Shown piece by piece: positions 11,147 to 21,666 of a stretch of DNA of 64,000 bases. The notes beneath the pieces are model-generated. The model did not search any database. It was given only the letters and a program-made list of their open reading frames with translations, and was not told the origin of the DNA. This DNA comes from Thalassia testudinum (taxonomy: Eukaryota > Streptophyta > Magnoliopsida > Alismatales > Hydrocharitaceae): the NCBI GenBank assembly GCA_037157565.1, contig JAZHRO010000056.1:29883501-29947500 (forward strand), written 5' to 3'. Position 1 is the first letter of the stretch. The number at the start of each line of letters is the position of its first letter. The translations under genes were made by a program, and so were the position numbers.

Positions 11147-12924
11147 ACCTCCAGATCATACCGTCTTCTTCATGCTCGAAATTGGCCAAGATTCCCCCTC
11201 ATTTCCCCTTTCTCCCTCTCAGCCAAAAGCTCCTCAACGTCCGGCGAGACCCTCCGACCATCTTCATTCTCCATTTGCAATACTAGAAGCGGAGTCATCC
11301 TCCTTGCTTCTTCCCACGTCGAGCCGTACAAGCTGACTCCCTAGCCTCCCTCTTCCTCGCCTTTCCTCTCTCTTTAGAGCTATTCTCTTCTCCGATGTCG
11401 GCAACACCATAATCGGCATTGCCTCTGCCCTACTTCATCCGTTAGCTACCCATATTGATGCCTCATCTTCCACTCTTCATTCCCAGACATTCTCAACTAC
11501 GTTTCGACTGTTCACTCGCCCTGCCGCCCTCCGTCTTCCACCTCGTCGGCATACCTCCGGCGAGTTCGCACGACCACAACACTCCAACCTAGCCACCATT
11601 CATCCCTACACCTCCATCGTGTCCCAGAGAGCAAAATCCCTCTAGTAATCGAGGCTATTAACCTCTCCTTAGTGCCATCAAACACACCTACTCTCACGCA
11701 CACAGTCTGACTTCGGCATGCATGCACGGACCTCGCCATGCCACACAACCCCCACCGTTGCATTGGCCATCGTCCAGCGAAGATCCTGAGCAAGTTTAAT
11801 TGGGCCGCGAGGTCGTATTACTGATTTCAGGTACCGGCTCCTCTCAGCCGTTGTCGCACAGCTCCGAAGCAAGATTCAAAGCTTGTTCTTCACCTGCAAC
11901 TCTAGGCAACAAGATCAGATGGTGCGGATTCAGCAGCTGTAGGTTCCCAAGTTCTCAATTGGAAGGAAGCAGCATAGTCGTGACCCAATTCGAGCCATCT
12001 TCATTGCTGCTGCAGATGCGCGAAGGAGTGGGAGCAGATAGTTCCACATCTGAAGCCACTGAAGCAACGCACACGCATATATTGAATTTGTCAATAGGGC
12101 TCGTTGCCTCCAAACACGGGGTGAGGTCCCTCTCACCCATGCACACCTGCGCCTCGTTTGTGACCTCTTCCCGCGGACCTGGCCTTACCCGTTAACCCAC
12201 CTAACGCTCACTCCTCACTCATCACCCACTACCGGTGAGCCCAGACCCGGGTACGCTAAGTCCGATAACCCGATTACCCTGTGGCTCTGAGAGAGTGGAT
12301 CCTAAAGAGAGAAAGAGAGAAGGAGAGTCTGCGTGGGTAGGGGGGGTTTTGCTCCTGGTGAAACCTGGTTGACACTTAGTTGAATTCAAGAAGCCTTCCC
12401 CCTCTATGTGTGTGAAGAGAAGGAGAAGAAGAAGAAATAGAGAAAGAGAAGAAGAAGAAAAGAAGGCCTGACCAATAGAGAAAGAGAGGAAAAGGCTTGA
12501 GCAGAAGAAGAAGAAGAGAAGGTGTCACATAGGAAGAGAAGAAGAACAATGAGAAGAAGAAGAAGAACAGAGAAGAGAAAGAATCTGAGAGATCCTTAAC
12601 TCTCTAGCACTGTAGCATTGGGCTATTTAAGTCGTCTAATACCTTTGATTGCATATACTTGAGGCTTGATTTAAGTGTTATTTGTGAGGAGTAATTGGTG
12701 ATCTAAATCACCATTTTACACCATTCTATTTGCATATTGATCCTCACATTATTCTTATTGCAATCTCTATTCTTGATTTAAATTGTGATCTCGAGTTTTG
12801 ATGACCATATTGCTCCCTGTGTTCGACCTCGAAACTTTTTTGAGTAATAAAATTATTTGTTTAAGCACTATTTTGGCTATACTGCAACACGACAATCTTA
12901 AAACACCGATTTAGCATGTGAGCA

Positions 12925-13407
12925 CTCCTCCTCCTAGAATGGTCTAAAGGTCCTTCCAATCTAGGATTCAATGACCCCCTTCCAAGCATACACTAGAAGG
13001 AAGTCGGAAGGATGGGGAAGAGAGGGAACCCTGTAGGACAAGAATACAAGCCTGTCCTTAGATGGGGTAGCCTAAAGGTCTACAGAATCTCAGAATTCAT
13101 CCTAAGATTATGGACGATTTACTCTACTTATATCTAGGCAATCTCACCAGTTAGGAGGAGGGACTGGGGAGAAGGTTCTTCCTTTGGCTTGCGCCTCCGG
13201 TTTCTAGTGTACCCCCAAATCTTGATCGTTTGACGCTACTCCCTTAGCTAGACATCCGATTGGCCAATATAAGCAGGTTAATCATGAATAATCTCAATCT
13301 AGATCTCGACAAGCGAATGAGTCCTTAGGGCCAACGTCTAATTAATTTTAGTTAGGCTTAGGAAATTGGTGCTTCTGGAATGTGATGGGACCTTAATGGG
13401 TTGTGCC
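12925..13407 (-). mobile_element. Leader fragment of element H
   Basis: Read on the minus strand this aligns with the leader of element B at 50240-50541 and 52061-52160 (shared runs include ATCACATTC, GGAGTAG, GCAAGCCAAAGGA, TAGGCTACCC). It is therefore the part of H downstream of the E1 insertion, cut off on the other side by element A. No coding sequence. The last five bases (13403-13407, GTGCC) are the candidate target duplication of E1. Confidence 0.75.
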
Positions 13408-13705
13408 CTTAAGTCATTGCAATGCACAAAATGGATTTGCTTTTAAATTTCTAACCTAGATAGTGAAGTATCTAGGGTCATCCAAGGAGGCGATGTTTTG
13501 CAAAAATAAATCTCTTGCTTGAAAATGCACCTCAACTTTCTTTTTATTCTTTTTTGAATATATAATTTTTAGGGTTTGTGATTTAACAAGGAAATACAAA
13601 GTCGGTGGTGGAAAAGACAAAACCAACTTTAGCAACTAGGTGGTAAAGTAACCTCTTCCCAAGCTCACCCTAGGCAAGTGAAGGCCTAGGATAATTGGGA
13701 AGAGG

Positions 13706-15020
13706 TGTAGGATCTATAAATCACAAGCACAGTAGAAGGGGGGATGAATAGTGTGGGAAATAAAAAAATTGCAAGATAAATCAAACCAAAAAAATAAAGT
13801 CACAAGATGTATAGTGGTTCCCCTCACCTGGGTACTCCACTACCTAAGTCTCCTGACTTAGGATTTTTAACCTGATTCCCTCAACTTGGATGGAAACAAT
13901 TTACTAATATTAGAGGTAATTAACGGGTTACCTAAACCCAATTACAAGATATGAAGAAAAGATAAAGATACAGGTCTAAGCAAAATGTAAATAGAAGCTT
14001 ACAACTATTTCCTAAGTCTCCAACAAGAGTATATCTTATAACAAGTATAACCAATTCTAACAAGAAAAACTAAGGCATAAAATAAATGACTGATTATAGA
14101 AAAATATGATCGCCTTTGATGATTTGTTGCAAATGTTGAGATGCCTTGAAAGATATGCAACAAAACAAACTCTCTTTCAACTTGAAAATTGAGAATTGAA
14201 GGTGTAGGCAAGAGTATGATTTTTCTTAAGAGATGTGTCTAAAACAACACTCAAAGAGTGCTTATATAGACCACTAATCACCTCTCCTAGGAATTCTAGC
14301 CGTAAGGGGTATTTTAGGAACATTAGAATTATGATTAATTGCAAACTAGCCGTTCAGACTGGTCACAATGGTTAGTTGGTACCGGTACTGACTAAATACA
14401 GTTAGTACAGCCAAATCACTGGGTATCGGTACTCATTGTGAGTACCGGTACTTGTGACGCACAGTCTTGGTTCCTGTGACCTACATGTACCGGTACTCAT
14501 GATGAGTACTTGTACTTGTAATGCATAGTCTTGGGTCCTGTGACCTTCATGTACCGGTACTTGTAAGTTTTAGGCAAAAACCCAGTTCACAATTGTGACC
14601 ACTTGATACCGGTACTCATGATGAGTACCAGTACTTGATGTTCACAGTTTGAAACTTAGGTCCAAACCTATGTCGAGCAAGTACCAAAGATCAATTAGAG
14701 AAATCCAATCTACTCTAGGCGACTTTGTTTTGAAAGAGTCGATTTTGAGTTAAGAACCGAGTAAATGAGTGATATTCTGGATCCTAGTTATCTCTACTTT
14801 GATTTTAATACCTAGATTATGTTTTACTTGTTTAGAGACATACAAAAATTCTAAGATACAATAAAAACTAAAGCCTTCAAAAACTTCTTCCTTCATGTGC
14901 AATCTTTTTGCTTGCATCCACAGATTCTTTTGACCTGTAATCACTTCATAAACATATTAGATTTTAAAACAATTTTGTTAACATCAAAACACAGAAGAGA
15001 GATGGAACTAGGGTCCAACA
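13706..15020 (-). mobile_element. Copia-type (SIRE/Maximus-like) solo LTR
   Basis: 1315 bp from TGTAGGATC to GGTCCAACA, flanked by AGAGG at 13701-13705 and 15021-15025. Removing it restores the E1 LTR. Minus orientation is proposed because that strand has TCTATATAAG (14261-14270) and an end with GTTTGATT, CATCCCCCCCTTCTACTGTG and TAGATCCTACA, typical of SIRE-like Copia LTRs. No coding region. The lineage name is by resemblance only. Confidence 0.82.
14375..14640. repeat. TACCGGTA palindrome cluster in the Copia LTR
   Basis: TACCGGTA occurs five times (near 14380, 14442, 14487, 14551 and 14607), several times joined as ACCGGTACTCATGATGAGTA. Part of it is a two-copy tandem unit of about 64 bp carrying CTTGG-TCCTGTGACCT. 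Confidence 0.8.
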
Positions 15021-15949
15021 AGAGGGTGTGAAAGTCCTAAAACAAAACCAAAGTAGAGAATAAAATGCATTAGATTAGGAAAGCAACTTTATAAAAAAAT
15101 CAGACTTTTGTTCTACACTAGTAGAGGAAAGCTTATAACAAAAATGAAAATATAAAACAAGTGAAACAAAAGTCCTGGTTGACGAAGATGGTGAAGAGGT
15201 GAAGCTCCTTGCTCAAGCTTAGTGGCTTTTAGGCCTGAAAAGGGCTCCTTCTCCTTCTTTGCTACGCTGCTCCAAGATGGTGTCCTCCAAGGAGGAAGCT
15301 ACCACCTTCAATGATCTCCTTCATGGGTGGACGTGCACACCCTTTTTTCTCCTTGTTTGGCCATTCTTCTGGTGGTGAAGATCCTCCTCCTTCTTGCCAT
15401 GGCACGAAGGGAAGGAATGGGGAGAAGAAGGCACCAAGGGGGCGGGTGATGTGCCCCATTAATCTTCCTCTTTATCCCTTCTTTTTGGCCTTGGGTTTAG
15501 GTGGAAGTAAGGTGGAAATTATACTAATGGGAGGATGATGAAAATGGTGGTAGGTGATGTGCTTTTATAGAGTGGGATGGGGGTAGGGTTGGCGTGAATA
15601 GGTGGAGGGCTAGGATGGAGTTTGGTGGTGGTTATGGGTGGTTAAGTTAATCCTAGGGCTAGGGTTAGTTGGCACCAACTAAGGGGGTGCCATTGGGTGG
15701 TTATGGCCATGAAGAGGCACCTATGGTTGGCACCAATTATTGGGATTCTAGAAGGTAGGTAAGGTGGATGGTGGAGATGATTTTAGGGAGAGGTGTATGG
15801 TTGAGATGAAGGGGATTTTGGAGGGAACAGGTGGCGCCAACATGGAGGTGGTTATGGTGGTTTTGGCGCCATTTTGTTGGTGCCCTTCGGTGATGGTTGA
15901 GGGGTGAAAGGCGGTGAAGGAGGTGGCGCCAACTTGGAGTAGGGTGGAG

Positions 15950-16690
15950 CTAGCTTAGGTAGGGTTTAGTTGGTGGAGCTAGCTAGGGTTAAGTTGTAGG
16001 TGTTGAATGGCCAAAGGAGCTGGAGTCTAGCTAAGCTAAGCTAAGCTAGCTTAACTAGTAATGGAGTATAGGAGGAGGTAATGGGAGCTAGGGTTTGAGG
16101 AGAGGAGCTGAACAGAAGAAGTCTGAAGCTAAAATGGAGCTGGTAGCTGTTGAAGAGGGTGGCATGGAGCTACTCTAGCTGGCTTAGCTTGCTAGTTCTT
16201 CGCTAGCTGCTAAGCCAAGCTAAAGTGAGCTGGCTTCTACCATAAAGAGCTGAGGTGGGCTGGGTTAGGTGCTCCCAAGGAGGATCAAGTTCGTTGAGGT
16301 AGCTAAGGTAGCTTAGCTCAACTGAGTTGAGCTAAGCTAAATCCCTGGGAGCTGAACTTGAGCTTCTTGAGTTGAACTGAAGTCATCTTCAGCTGGCTGG
16401 AGTTTAGTGGAGCTGGATCAAGCTAGTCCTAAGCTGAGGTGAACTCCAATCAACTCAGTTGAGCTAGCTAGAGCCCCCTGTGAACTAATGGTAGCTAGGA
16501 TGAGCTAAACTCAGCTAAGTTGAGCTGGATCTTAGCTGACCTGAGCTAGGGTGAGCTAAGATGAGCTCTCTTGAGCTGCCATTCAGTTGAGATGAGCTAG
16601 GGAGCTAGGATGAGCTAACCCTAGTTCAGGTTAGCTGAATTCCAGCTATGGTGAGCTGGATCAAGCTGAGTTCTAGCTGGTGAGAGCTTT
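15950..16690. repeat. AGCT array in the E1 3' LTR
   Basis: AGCT recurs with a ~10-bp step. From 16503 to 16675 it is at 16503, 16513, 16523, 16534, 16544, 16554, 16564, 16574, 16595, 16603, 16613, 16633, 16644, 16654, 16664 and 16675, with AGTT filling two gaps. Confidence 0.9.
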
Positions 16691-16910
16691 TCCTTCACCA
16701 GTTGCCATCCTGAGTGCTAGGGTTCTAGGGATCTGGTAATCTGTATATCCCTATCACTCACAAAAATTCATTAAAAAGATAATAAAAAGTGCAATGCATG
16801 CCTAACCTAGTTAATGCCTAAATGCAACCCAAAGATCCATTTGCAGAGTGAAATTCTAGGAGCTAGGTTTATTTCAATGCATAAGAATGAAGATAAATTG
16901 GCATTTATCA

Positions 16911-18098
16911 CACACGCATGCTTATATTTTGCTAGTATCTTAGCAAAACTTTAATTTTTACAAAATGGAATTTTTGGGAAATCTAATTTTTTTTTTACTT
17001 TTGAGGAGAAAGAGATTATGGGACCTTGGTTGGTCTAAACACAAGAGGTATGGGATTTGTTAAAGAAAAACATTAAGATTTATTTTCGGATCCAAAAGTT
17101 AGACAAAAATGCGACCAATATATCCTCCAAAAAATTCACAAATTAACTCTTGAATCTGATTTGCAACTTGCAATAACGATTAAAACTTTGTGTCCATGCT
17201 TGCGGAAAACCAACATTTATAAGGGCGTGTTTTTGGTTTAAAACTTTTTTTTTCCTCTCCCTGATGCTTATTTCAAGCTTAGTATTACAATAGATGTGTT
17301 GGGATCATCATTCCTGTTACCAAACCTCGAGGGGGACTCTAGCACCAGTACTTTGAGGTATCACTATCCATGACACCACCTAGGAGCTCACAACCCCAAA
17401 ACACAACGCGGTGTAAAGAAGCGCTCCAAGCAAACTCAAGCTCTTGCTTCGACACTATAGGTAGAGCACCGTCCAAGACACTTGAGCTGCTAAAATGCTC
17501 TCTAATGGTCTATCTAAAGATATGTAATATAGATATAGAGTAGTGTCGAGGCGGTAACATGTTTACATTGCATCCTCAAAGGAGGCATTTTCCTCCTTCC
17601 CAACGGTGGGAACTCAAACCAATGATCTACTTTAGACTTTTAATAGGTTCAAACAAGGGGGCTTTTCTAATTTTTAGTTGTTTTTAGGTGTTGGCTTGTG
17701 TGTGAAATTTGACACAGGAAGTTCTGCAAGAAAAGCAACTTTTTTGAATCAGAAACTAAGCCAGATACTTTCCATATTACAAAAGAGGATCAAGTCACCT
17801 GAACTATCATGAGTTCAGGTGGAATTTTAGAGAAGGATATCTGAGCTAGTCTAAAAATAGACCATGAAATTCTAATGATCAGATTTGTATCCTCATCCCT
17901 AGTTTGTTAAAGATTAAATCCCATTGTACCAAAAGTAAGTTTTCAACCTTAGTCCCAATTTCAAAATTTTCCTCAAAAAGTTTTTCAGTATTTTTATTTT
18001 CTTTTGGTTATGCAAGTAAGAAAAACAAAATGAAAAAAGAAGAAAACATGTTTTTAGGTTTTGAAAATCCTAAAATGATTGTCAAAATTTTAAAAACA
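16911..18098 (-). other. 3' non-coding region of E1
   Basis: Minus-strand 3' region homologous to that of E2 at 29026-29654 (shared ACCGC-TTGTGTTTTGGGGT and CAAGTGTCTTGGA-GGTGCTCTACC). Starts at the LTR with the purine motif CTAGCAAAATATAAGCATG. I see no gene in it. Confidence 0.8.
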
Positions 18099-18270
18099 CC
18101 CCCCCATGCTTAAGATATGCAATGTCCTCATGCATTAGGAGGGAAAAGGGATCACCTTAGTGAAGGGCGGTCGGGTTTAGGATGGTCAAAACCTAGAAAA
18201 AGAAAGGAGAAAGGAAAGCATAAAAAATGTTGGGTTACCTCCCATCCAGTGCTATCATTTACGCCATTCA
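18099..18270 (-). promoter_or_regulatory. 3' Boxes 1 and 2 of E1
   Basis: On the minus strand Box 1 (TGGGAGGTAACCCAACA, about 18230-18270) precedes Box 2 (GAGGACATTGCATATC then TTAAGCATGGGGGGG, about 18099-18135). Same order as in A, D and G although E1 has no pol, which argues for a cis-acting role. Confidence 0.65.
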
Positions 18271-18324
18271 GCGGGGCGTGAAGGTATGCATGGAAGATGG
18301 AAAATCATGTAAATAGTTGGACAC

Positions 18325-19409
18325 CTAGATGCCCGTAAAAAATGTGTCTTCTTCTGGATCCCTAGAAAATTGATGAGAGGAAATATAGGGATCAAAGTTG
18401 GATGGAAAATGATAAATGTAGTCTAAGTTTGGCCATGGTTTTAAATCAGGTTGAATGCCAAACTCGGGCGGGTCAGGTGGCAGGTCCATAGGAAAGGAGC
18501 CGGGGAAGGGATGGTGAGGATTGGGTGAAGTTAGTGTGGAAAGGTGGGGTGAGGGAAGAGTGGATGAGTCAGGGTGATCAGGGAGTTCATCAAGAATGTA
18601 TTTTTGGTCAAGACAAGTCTCCAAATCACAGATTTTGCCGACCACTGATTCTAAATCTGATTCCTCAAAAAATATTATGGTCGGTAAGGGTATCTATCAA
18701 CATTGTCTCCACCATATTTGAAATTTCAGTATCTGAGTCCTCAAAAAAGTTATCATCAAGGAATCTCTTGGAGGATTTGAAATATCTAGAGTAATAGTTT
18801 GGCCTGCGCAGGTAATATCCATTTTGCTTGTGTAGCAATTGATATTTGCCTTTACAGTGGCCAAAAAGGGTTGTCCAAGGATTATTGGGGCATTCAATAA
18901 AGATTCGGGTACCCCAGTGTCAAGGACCAGAAAGTCTGCAGGGAAGACACAATTCCGGACCTTGACCTAAACATCCTCAACAATCCCACGAGGTTTGATT
19001 ATAGATTGGTTGGCTAATTGTAGGGTAACTTCAATGGGTTTTAATTCACCGATCTGAAACTCTTTAAATAAAATCGTGGGAATGATATTAACTGAGGCAC
19101 CAATATCAAGGAGGATGCGATCAAAGGTAGTATCATCAATAATCACAGAAATTAATTGCGCCCCTCGATCTTTCATCTTAGGAGGTAGTTTTCTTTATAT
19201 AACAGAGCTTACTATCTCCGAAAGATGTACCTGTCTTAGATTTTTGGCCTGCTTTGTAGGAGTATAGATCTCCTTCGAAAATTTGGCGTAGGCAGGTATA
19301 TATTTGATGGCATCTAGGAGAGGAATATTGATTTGAACTTGTCCAAATAGATCCATGAGTTCTTCTGTGGTGGGCTCGGATTTCTTTTCTCTATTGGTCG
19401 TGGGGTGGA
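18325..19409 (-). pseudogene. Protease of E1 with a proline-rich C-terminal tail
   Basis: Continues gag after the solo LTR. Minus-strand reading: TTEELMDLFGQVQINIPLLD (about 19300-19360), a stop near 19195, active site DRILLDIGASVNIIP (about 19080-19125), LGQPFLATVKANIN (about 18835-18875). The frame then shifts into a 106-codon stretch (18325-18645), acidic at first and then rich in Pro, Ser and His (KYILDELPDHPDSS; DPEEDTFFTGI), that ends in a stop. No RT follows. In A the same place leads through ELKPLPDHLKYAFLG into RT; here only a vague DLKPWPNLDYIYHF is seen. The tail may be a remnant of the linker or a new C terminus; I cannot tell which. Confidence 0.82.
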
Positions 19410-19629
19410 TGATAAATGCCAGTTTATCATCATTTTTATGCATTTAAACAAACCTAGCTCTTAGGATTTTACTCCGTAAACGGATTTTTGGGCTGCATTT
19501 AGGCATAAATTAGGTTAGGCATGCATTGCATTTTTCATTGTCTTTTTGATGTGTTTTTGAGAGTGTTAGGGATGAATAGATATACAGATCCCTAAAACCC
19601 TAGCACTCAAGAAGGCAAATGGTGAAGGA

Positions 19630-20300
19630 GAAGCTCAGACTAGCTGGAATTCAGCTTGATCCAGCTCACCACAGTTGGAACCTAGCTCACTTGAACTAGG
19701 GTTAGCTCATCCCAGTTCCATTAAGCTAATCTTAGCTGAATGGAAGCTCAAGAGAGTTCATCTTAGCTTACCCTAGCTCAAGTCAGCTCAGATCCAGCTC
19801 AACTCAGCTGAGTCTAGCTCATCTCAGCTCCCACTAGTCCATAAGGAGCTCTAGCTAGCTCAGATGAGTTGACAGGAGTTCACCCCAGCTCAGATCCAGC
19901 TACATCCAGCTCTACTCAACTCCAGCCAGCTGAAGAAGAACTCATCCCAGCTCAGGAAGCTCAAGTCCAGCTCCCGGGGACTTAGCTTAGCTCAACTCAG
20001 TTGAGCTAAGCTACCTTAGCTGCCTCAACCAGCTTGATTCTCCCCGGGAGAACCATACCTAGCTCACCTCAGCTCATTATGGTAGAAGCTAGCTTACTTT
20101 AGCTTGTCTTAGTAGCTAGCAAAGAACTAGCAAGATAAGCCAGCTAGAGTAGCTCCATGCCAGCCTTTTCAGCAGCAGCTAGCTCCAATTTCAGCTCTAG
20201 ACTTCTCCTCCTCAGCTCCTCCCTCCAAACCCTAGATCCAACACCTTCTCCTCTACTCCACCTTTAGCTAAGCTAGCTTAGCTTAGCTTAGCTTAGCTGG
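19630..20300. repeat. AGCT array in the E-family solo LTR
   Basis: From 19632 to 19847 there are 22 steps at AGCT or a one-base variant (AGTT, AACT, AGTC), mean spacing 10.24 bp. A dyad of 14-bp arms around one base, reading TTAGCTCAACT in the left arm, lies near 19985-20013. Confidence 0.92.
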
Positions 20301-20390
20301 CAACCAGCTCCTTGGCCATCCACCACCTTCAAATTCAACCCTAGCTAGCTCCACTAACTTAAGCCTACCTAAGCTAGCTACTCTACTCAA

Positions 20391-20660
20391 GTTGGCGCTA
20401 CCTCCTAGCCATCCCTTCACCCCATTATCACCACCAAAAGACACCATAAGTTGGTGCCAAAACTACCCCTAGACACCTCTATATTGGCGCCAACTTTCAT
20501 CCCTTAATCCACCCTACACCTACCCACATAATCCATCCTAGCCATCCACCTACCCCTCCTTCTAGAACCCTTCTTGGCGCCAACTTAGACCCCCTTCTAG
20601 AAGCCATTTGAGCACCAATATCAAGGGATGTCAACACCCATAACCACCCCCTAGGTGTCC
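20391..20660. repeat. TTGGCGCCAA palindrome cluster
   Basis: TTGGCGCCAA at 20484-20493 and 20574-20583. Variants are TTGGCGCTA at 20392 and TTGGTGCCAA at 20451-20460. Other E-family LTRs have the same cluster at about 15831-15932, 25430-25500, 30655-30950 (mostly TTGGTGCCAA) and 42220-42520. The sequence matches the plant E2F-type site TTTGGCGC in both directions. Confidence 0.75.
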
Positions 20661-21666
20661 CTTAAGGTGGTGCCAATTCACCTTGGCTATTAGATCCTTA
20701 ACCACCTCCATCTCTTCATCTTAGCCCTCCATTCCAAGAGTCACCTTAGCCCCCTTCCTATTCAATAAAAACCCACCACCTACCACCATTTTGGGGCATC
20801 CTCCATTATTGTATTTTGCTACCTATACCACCTATACCTACGGCCAAGAAGAAGGAGTAGAGAAGGAGATTAAAGGGGCACATCACCAGCCCGTTTGGTG
20901 CCTTCTTCTCCCCACTCTTTTCAACTTGGGCCACGCCAAGGAGGAGGACTCTTCCACTTCAAGGAGGACGGCCAGGAAAAGGAGAAGGACCTAGGGTGGA
21001 CGTCCACCCTTGGAGAGAATCTTAGGGCATGCCCCCTTAGGGCTTGCCTTGGAGGACATCACCTTGGCGGAGCACAGCAAGGAAGGAGTTGGAGGATTCT
21101 TTTCAAGATTGGAATCCACAAACCTTGGAGCAAGAAGCCCTCTTCTTCACCATCTATCTAGAGGATTTGTGTTTTCTTTTCTTATTTGCAATTTTCTAGT
21201 AGTAGAAGCATTCCTCTACTAGGCCTTTTTGTAAAACACTTTTTCATTTATCTAGTTGCCTTCTTTGCAATTTCTTATTTGCATTTCTACTTGCTTTGTT
21301 TTTAGCGTTCTTCACTCCCTCTCCCTAATTATTCTAAGCCTCCACTTGCCTAGAGTGAGCTTAGGGAGAGGTTCTACTTGCCACTTTAGAAGTAGTTTAT
21401 TAAATTTGAAGTGTAAATCACCTTCCCGCCACCATTTTGCATGTTGTCCTAATTCAAAAACAAAAAAATGATATATTGAAAAATACCAAAAAGAAAGTTG
21501 AGATTTGTATTCCAAGCAAGAGAATCAATTTTGCAAACATTTGGCCTCCTTGGACAACCCTAGATACTCCCCTATCTAGGTTTATAAATTTAAAAGTGTA
21601 TGCGAATTTGTGTGTTACAACGACGTTAAAAACCCACTTTTACAAATCACGCGTATTTCGCTATCA

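Larger units (their letters stand above)
1..12924 (+). mobile_element. Element A: Athila-type Ty3/gypsy retrotransposon, left end clipped
   Basis: The copy of the LTR at 10187-12924 aligns with 1-1869, so the window opens inside the 5' LTR (about 0.87 kb missing). The order LTR, tRNA-Asp-like primer site, gag, protease, RT, RNase H, integrase, long 3' region, purine motif, LTR is that of an autonomous Athila element. All coding parts carry stops or frameshifts. Over the ~85 nt that I compared directly the two LTRs differ at about 4 positions. It is inserted in element H: H leader sequence resumes at 12925. Confidence 0.93.
10187..12924 (+). repeat. 3' LTR of element A
   Basis: 2738 bp from TGTATAATGG to GTGAGCA. 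The start is fixed by the purine motif and by the antisense copy ending at 45565. The end is fixed by alignment with 1869. U3 contains a hairpin at 11023-11058 and TATA at 11139-11146. A purine tract spans about 12410-12590. H sequence begins at 12925. Confidence 0.92.
13408..16910 (-). repeat. 3' LTR of E1, interrupted
   Basis: Aligns with the 5' LTR at 24258-26474. The inner end at 16910 is the expected TGATAAATGCC (read on the minus strand). A 1315-bp insertion with its 5-bp duplication sits at 13706-15025. TATA (CTCTATAAAA on the minus strand) lies near 15559-15568. Confidence 0.88.
19410..21666 (+). mobile_element. E-family solo LTR (+) inside E1 gag-protease
   Basis: 2257 bp from TGATAAATGCC to TTTCGCTATCA with a perfect duplication GTGGA at 19405-19409 and 21667-21671. 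There is no primer site or purine motif beside it, so it is a solo LTR and not an element end. It splits the E1 reading frame in the linker (PFPQAL on one side, TTEELMDLFG on the other). The core promoter, where relatives have CTATAAAA, reads CAATAAAA near 20764. Confidence 0.93.

Noticed and set aside
13378..13402. Alternative outer end of the E1 LTR at TGATGGGACC (13383)
   Set aside because: The same bases are in the leader of B (CCCATCACATTC at about 50254-50265), so they belong to H. The end was moved to 13408.
21010..21222. 70-codon frame shared almost unchanged with 41676-41888
   Set aside because: Both copies are E-family solo LTRs of similar age, so similarity follows from the DNA. 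The frame is not kept in the E1 or E2 LTRs.
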